Of a DNA stretch of 64,000 nucleotides, positions 60,933 to 64,000 are shown one piece after another. The notes under the pieces were generated by a model. That model did no database searches and was not told where the DNA came from. It was given only the letters and a program-made list of their open reading frames with translations. Origin of the DNA: Cognatundibacterium griseum (GTDB lineage: Bacteria > Pseudomonadota > Gammaproteobacteria > Burkholderiales > Burkholderiaceae_D); the NCBI RefSeq assembly GCF_014284195.1, contig NZ_JACOGC010000008.1:1-64000 (forward strand), given 5' to 3'. The translations under genes and the position numbers were made by a program. Each line of letters opens with the position of its first letter. Positions within the stretch are counted from its first letter, which is position 1.

Positions 60933-61766
60933 TCAGCGTTTCAGCAAAGGCGGCAGTTCGCCGGATTTCCGGCCCCTGATGATGGCGGCATTAATCGATT
61001 TCAGCAGCCGTTCATGATTCCGTAATCCTGCTGCGAAGTGAATCTCATCGGTCATGAGCGGTTTGCCCAGAACGCGTATCTGCACTGGCTTGCTGTTCGT
61101 TTCAGGCATATTCGCGGTGGCCAGATACTGATTCAGTTCTGCTTCGACTTCGGCGGCGGAAGTGGTGCGCGAATTGAAAAGTAAGCAATCCATGCGGCCC
61201 GACAGCAATTTTTTGAGACGTGAGCTGAGCTGCGAGGTATCCTCTTCCACTCTGAACAGCACATTGCGCTGCCGGTCGATTTCATCGCCGAAGCGTACTC
61301 CGCGCACGATACCGACGGATTTACCCTGCAGATCCTGCAGGTTGTTGAATTCCATTTTAGCGTCTTCGCGTACGACGATCCATACGATGTCGGTAAATAC
61401 CGTCTCTGAAAATTGCATGAACTTTTGCCGCTCCGAATTTTTTGATAAACCGAACGCCAGACCTTCGCCTTCCTGCAGTTCTGCGGTAATGCGGGGTAAT
61501 GGCAGGCGGCGGATTTGGAAAGTGAGATTCAGGGCTTTTTCAAAATATTGAATGACGGCCTGATTTTCCGGGCGTATCGGTATCAGCGCACCGTTTTCAT
61601 CACGTGATTCGGAGACCATCAGCGTGATGCCGGCTGGCGGCGGGCTGCCAGTCCCGGCTGCATGACTGGGCATGCCAGTACTGAAGCTGCCAAGCAGTAA
61701 CAAGGCATGCAGTAAAGACCGGCAGGAGACGGTCAGACGCAACGGGAATGGCAATAAATAAAGCAT
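60933..61766 (-). CDS. Periplasmic solute-binding protein, family 3-like
   Basis: 277 residues from the ATG giving MLYLLPFPLRLTVSCRS (an alternative ATG at 61802 adds 12). Signal-like hydrophobic stretch LLHALLLLGSF is followed by AAGTGS. The mature protein has an N-terminal lobe (GITLMVSESRDENGALIPIRPENQAVIQYFEKALNLTF), the GLSKNSERQKFMQFSETVF segment and a DLQGKSVGIVRG hinge, as in bacterial extracellular solute-binding family 3. The ligand is unknown, and no permease or ATPase gene lies nearby. Betaproteobacteria often carry many such orphans, some acting as sensors. Confidence 0.8.
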   Translation of the reverse strand: MLYLLPFPLRLTVSCRSLLHALLLLGSFSTGMPSHAAGTGSPPPAGITLMVSESRDENGALIPIRPENQAVIQYFEKALNLTFQIRRLPLPRITAELQEGEGLAFGLSKNSERQKFMQFSETVFTDIVWIVVREDAKMEFNNLQDLQGKSVGIVRGVRFGDEIDRQRNVLFRVEEDTSQLSSRLKKLLSGRMDCLLFNSRTTSAAEVEAELNQYLATANMPETNSKPVQIRVLGKPLMTDEIHFAAGLRNHERLLKSINAAIIRGRKSGELPPLLKR

Positions 61767-62191
61767 GTCAACAGGCAATGAAATCCAGCACACCTGACCC
61801 ATGACAGCGAGTCATGCCGGGGATCACAGCAGTGTTTGTGATGTCTTGTGCGTCAGGGAAAAGCAAACAGGAAAAATGTTAAATAAGCTAACTAATTATT
61901 TTAACTTTTTATAATCCGGATTATATCGTTGAAAACCGGCTTATCCAGCCTGGCTTAACCCGTTTTTCCATCTAAAATAGTAACTAATGTTACATTTTGA
62001 ACCGGCTGAAAACCGACCTGAAAGCGTTCAGTTGACCTCTGTTTCGTGCATCCTGCATGGTCTTCGTTGCATTGCAGCGCAGCTGGTCTGGCGAAATGCG
62101 GCGCTGCGCATTGCCAATTGCCGCTGGCCTGTCTTAGTATCAAGAGATTGATCCACATCAAGATGGGTCAGGAAATCCTCATGGAGACGAC
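61767..62191 (+). other. Divergent intergenic region, binding protein / DUF2189 gene
   Basis: About 425 bp with no gene. The left part (61860-61930) is AT-rich. The right part contains a perfect FNR-type box, listed separately. No terminator or riboswitch was recognised. Confidence 0.5.
62148..62161. promoter_or_regulatory. FNR/Anr-type box upstream of the DUF2189 gene
   Basis: TTGAT-CCAC-ATCAA matches the FNR/Anr consensus TTGAT-N4-ATCAA at all ten fixed bases. Its centre is only about 37 bp before the start codon of the downstream gene. A classical activating site would sit about 41 bp before the transcription start, so either the site represses or overlaps the promoter, or the annotated start is too early. 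Confidence 0.6.
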
Positions 62192-63016
62192 ATGGCAGAT
62201 CAGTTTCAGGGCAGGGGCGGCGACAGTGCGCCGCCGGACATTAAAACCATTATTGATGATGAGTCGCCGTTTCCGCCGATCCGGCGGGTCGGGATATTGC
62301 GCCCTTTCAGCTGGCTCAAAATGGGATGGTCTGATTTCCGGGAGTCAGGCGGCCCCAGTGTTTTTTACGGCGCATGTTTTGCCGCGATGGGGATGATATT
62401 GAATCTGGTGCTGAGTCATGCACCGGAATACGTATCGGCGCTGAGTTGCGGTTTTTTGCTGGTTGGACCATTGCTGGCGCTGGGTCTGTACGATATCAGC
62501 CGGCGTATAGAAAATGTACGCTCAGGTTTGCTTGGCAGCGTGTTTTCCATGCGCGGGCGCTGGAGCAATATCGGTGTCCTGGCATTGGTGCTGGCGGTGA
62601 TCATGATGGTCTGGGCCAGGGCTTCGCTGGTTATTTTTGCGCTGTTTTATAACAAGGGCATGCCGAGCATGCACGGTTTTCTGACACAGCTGTTTTCCCT
62701 CAGTAATCTGGAATTCGTTCTGGTATATGCCTGCATTGGTTTTATCTTCGCCAGCATCGTGTTTGCGATCAGCTGGGTGTCGATTCCCCTGATGCTGGAC
62801 CGGGATACCGATGCGATTACGTCAATGATCATCAGCTGCGTTGCGCTGTTTATCAATGCGCCTGCGACCCTGATGTGGGCATTACTGATCGTGGCATCGG
62901 TGGTGATCGGACTGATGACCTGGAATCTGGGATTCATCCTGACCATGCCGGTGATCGGGCATGCGACCTGGCATGCTTACAAAGAGGTCGTTGGAACAGC
63001 ATCAGACCGCAAGTGA
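62192..63016 (+). CDS. DUF2189 integral membrane protein
   Basis: 274 residues. The first 45 are cytosolic (including PPIRRVGILRPFSWLKMGWSDFRESG, a DUF2189 opening). About six hydrophobic helices follow (about 52-75, 78-97, 125-150, 165-195, 210-235 and 238-262) and a short tail. The family is of unknown function and is often found near respiratory genes. The ATG has GGAG at a normal distance. The FNR-type box upstream suggests that oxygen level affects its expression, fitting a membrane role in low-oxygen growth, but this is inferred. It is a single-gene unit ending in a strong terminator. Confidence 0.85.
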   Translation: MADQFQGRGGDSAPPDIKTIIDDESPFPPIRRVGILRPFSWLKMGWSDFRESGGPSVFYGACFAAMGMILNLVLSHAPEYVSALSCGFLLVGPLLALGLYDISRRIENVRSGLLGSVFSMRGRWSNIGVLALVLAVIMMVWARASLVIFALFYNKGMPSMHGFLTQLFSLSNLEFVLVYACIGFIFASIVFAISWVSIPLMLDRDTDAITSMIISCVALFINAPATLMWALLIVASVVIGLMTWNLGFILTMPVIGHATWHAYKEVVGTASDRK

Positions 63017-63071
63017 AGTTATCTGATGCCTGTCGCGTTTTAAACTTGATTAAGGATTTTTCCGAAAAAAT

Positions 63072-63097
63072 GCCCCTGTCAAAAGGGGCTTTTTTTT
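63072..63097 (+). terminator. Rho-independent terminator after the DUF2189 gene
   Basis: Stem GCCCCT/AGGGGC (63072-63077 and 63084-63089), 6-nt loop, then eight T. Confidence 0.88.
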
Positions 63098-63133
63098 GAG
63101 GGCGTGTCCTGCAGGAACGAGCCTGCCTGAGCG

Positions 63134-64000
63134 CTATCGGAGCGGTGGAATCACTTGCGGCACCATTGGTCTGACCGGCTGTTCCTGCAGACGTTTCATC
63201 AGGATCTGCAGTGCGGTTTCGAGCTGCTGATCCTGGCCGAGGAAAGTCGCATGCGGCAGGTTGTCGACTTCCACGTCCGGGATGACGCCGATGCCTTCGA
63301 CCAGCCAGCGGCCATCCATGCTGAACTGGGCAGATTCGGCGGCGCGGATCATGCCGTTATCGGACAGCGAATTATTGTCCGATAGCCAGACTCCGGCGCC
63401 GGCAGTGCGTTTGCCGACCAGTGGCCCCAGTTGCAGGGCTTTGATACCGGCAGCAAAAGTCTCGCCGTCTGAATAAGTCAGCTCATCCACCAGTACTACC
63501 AGATGCCCGCGGAAAGTTTGCTGCATATTGGTATTCGGTGCCGTATACGGGCCTGCCCAGAATGCCCAGGATTTGCGCAGCAGTTTTTCGATGATCCAGC
63601 TGTCGATGTTGCCACCGCGATTGCGTCGCACGTCGATGATTAATCCATCCCGGTCGATGTTGCTGTAAAACTCGCGTGCGAAGGCGTTGATATCCTGCGG
63701 CCCCATTGCCCGCAGATGCAGGTAACCGATGCGGCCTTTGGACGCTTCCTGAACGCGGGCGCTGCGGCTTTGCTCCCAGTCACTGTAACGCAGGTTGGCA
63801 TGCTGGCTCATGCTGACCGGAGTGACGATAGTTGCATGCGGGGCCTGATTGCCGCGCCGCAGCTGCAATAAAACCGGTTTCCCTGCCTGATTGATCAGCA
63901 GATCGGTGATGTCGCGCGCTTCGGCAACGGCCTGCCCGTTGACGCGCAGGATTACATCGCCTTCCTTCACATTCACATCCGGCTGGGCCAGCGGTGCACG
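63134..64000 (-). CDS. Tricorn-type S41 peptidase, C-terminal part (5' end outside the window)
   Basis: The frame is open to the right edge, so the beginning is missing; 288 residues are visible. A PDZ domain end (VNVKEGDVILRVNGQAVAEARDITDLL) is followed by the S41 core (about residues 65-260). GRIGYLHLRAMGPQDINAFAREFY, RNRGGNIDSWIIEKL and VVLVDELTYSDGETFAAG carry the serine region; the GTAGAGVW-type loop is seen as KRTAGAGVWLSD. The C-terminus (GIGVIPDVEVDN, GQDQQLETAL) is typical of tricorn-like proteases, whose full length is about 1000-1100 residues with beta-propellers upstream. It probably trims peptides, adding to the S9, M13 and M3 enzymes in this window. Confidence 0.88.
   Translation of the reverse strand, partial: RAPLAQPDVNVKEGDVILRVNGQAVAEARDITDLLINQAGKPVLLQLRRGNQAPHATIVTPVSMSQHANLRYSDWEQSRSARVQEASKGRIGYLHLRAMGPQDINAFAREFYSNIDRDGLIIDVRRNRGGNIDSWIIEKLLRKSWAFWAGPYTAPNTNMQQTFRGHLVVLVDELTYSDGETFAAGIKALQLGPLVGKRTAGAGVWLSDNNSLSDNGMIRAAESAQFSMDGRWLVEGIGVIPDVEVDNLPHATFLGQDQQLETALQILMKRLQEQPVRPMVPQVIPPLR

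Noticed and set aside
1-64000. CRISPR arrays, prophage, rRNA genes or toxin-antitoxin pairs
   Set aside because: No regularly spaced direct repeats, phage structural genes, rRNA stretches or paired small toxin genes were found by reading.

Overview
The window looks like chromosomal DNA of a Burkholderiales betaproteobacterium, most like Oxalobacteraceae (an Undibacterium- or Herminiimonas-like organism). That placement is inferred. It rests on the small Trp-rich protein family, homodimeric AceE with a lipoyl-bearing LpdA, the folD-prlC-holC neighbourhood, a MutL with endonuclease motifs, and moderate GC with AT-rich spacers. Most genes are housekeeping or nutrient-acquisition genes. No phage, IS element, CRISPR array or rRNA was seen; there is one tRNA.

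Layout. (1) 1-6.2 kb: a tonB start, a pullulanase, glucokinase and a GH13 alpha-glucosidase, forming a maltodextrin-use cluster with a divergent control region that carries perfect inverted repeats. (2) 6.2-13.6 kb: a CbiM-like membrane protein, an OmpA-type outer-membrane protein with cadherin-like repeats after its OmpA domain, tRNA-Met with clear promoter and terminator, miaA, mutL, a DedA protein and a small Cys-rich protein. (3) 13.6-23.6 kb: amiC, tsaE, queG, an AEC carrier, a DctSR-like two-component pair divergent from a DctP-type binding protein, a possible small RNA, ogt and xerD. (4) 24-31.7 kb: a TonB-dependent receptor followed by an S9 peptidase (probably peptide scavenging), ybaK, plsY and tsaD. 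(5) 31.8-46.5 kb: a large soluble GAF/PAS histidine kinase, an omega-aminotransferase, paiB, osmC, an M13 metallopeptidase, lgt with a LysR gene, a small Trp-rich protein, cytochrome c, a Liv-type binding protein divergent from an Lrp regulator, and dadA. (6) 46.6-51 kb: a compact leftward operon folD-prlC-thioredoxin-like-holC-hypothetical. (7) 51.3-60.8 kb: a second TonB-dependent receptor and the pyruvate dehydrogenase operon aceE-aceF-lpdA, in which LpdA carries two lipoyl domains. (8) 60.9-64 kb: a solute-binding protein, a DUF2189 membrane protein with an FNR-like box, and a truncated tricorn/S41-type peptidase.

Together the genes suggest a heterotroph living on starch-like glucans and on peptides or amino acids: TonB receptors, four peptidase families, LivJ, DadA, a transaminase and Lrp, feeding pyruvate dehydrogenase. 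The most unusual signal is a repeated 15-17 bp dyad (TACT, a G-rich core, AGTA) near three unrelated genes. It resembles the DNA site of RcnR/CsoR-class metal or aldehyde sensors, and no such regulator is in view.
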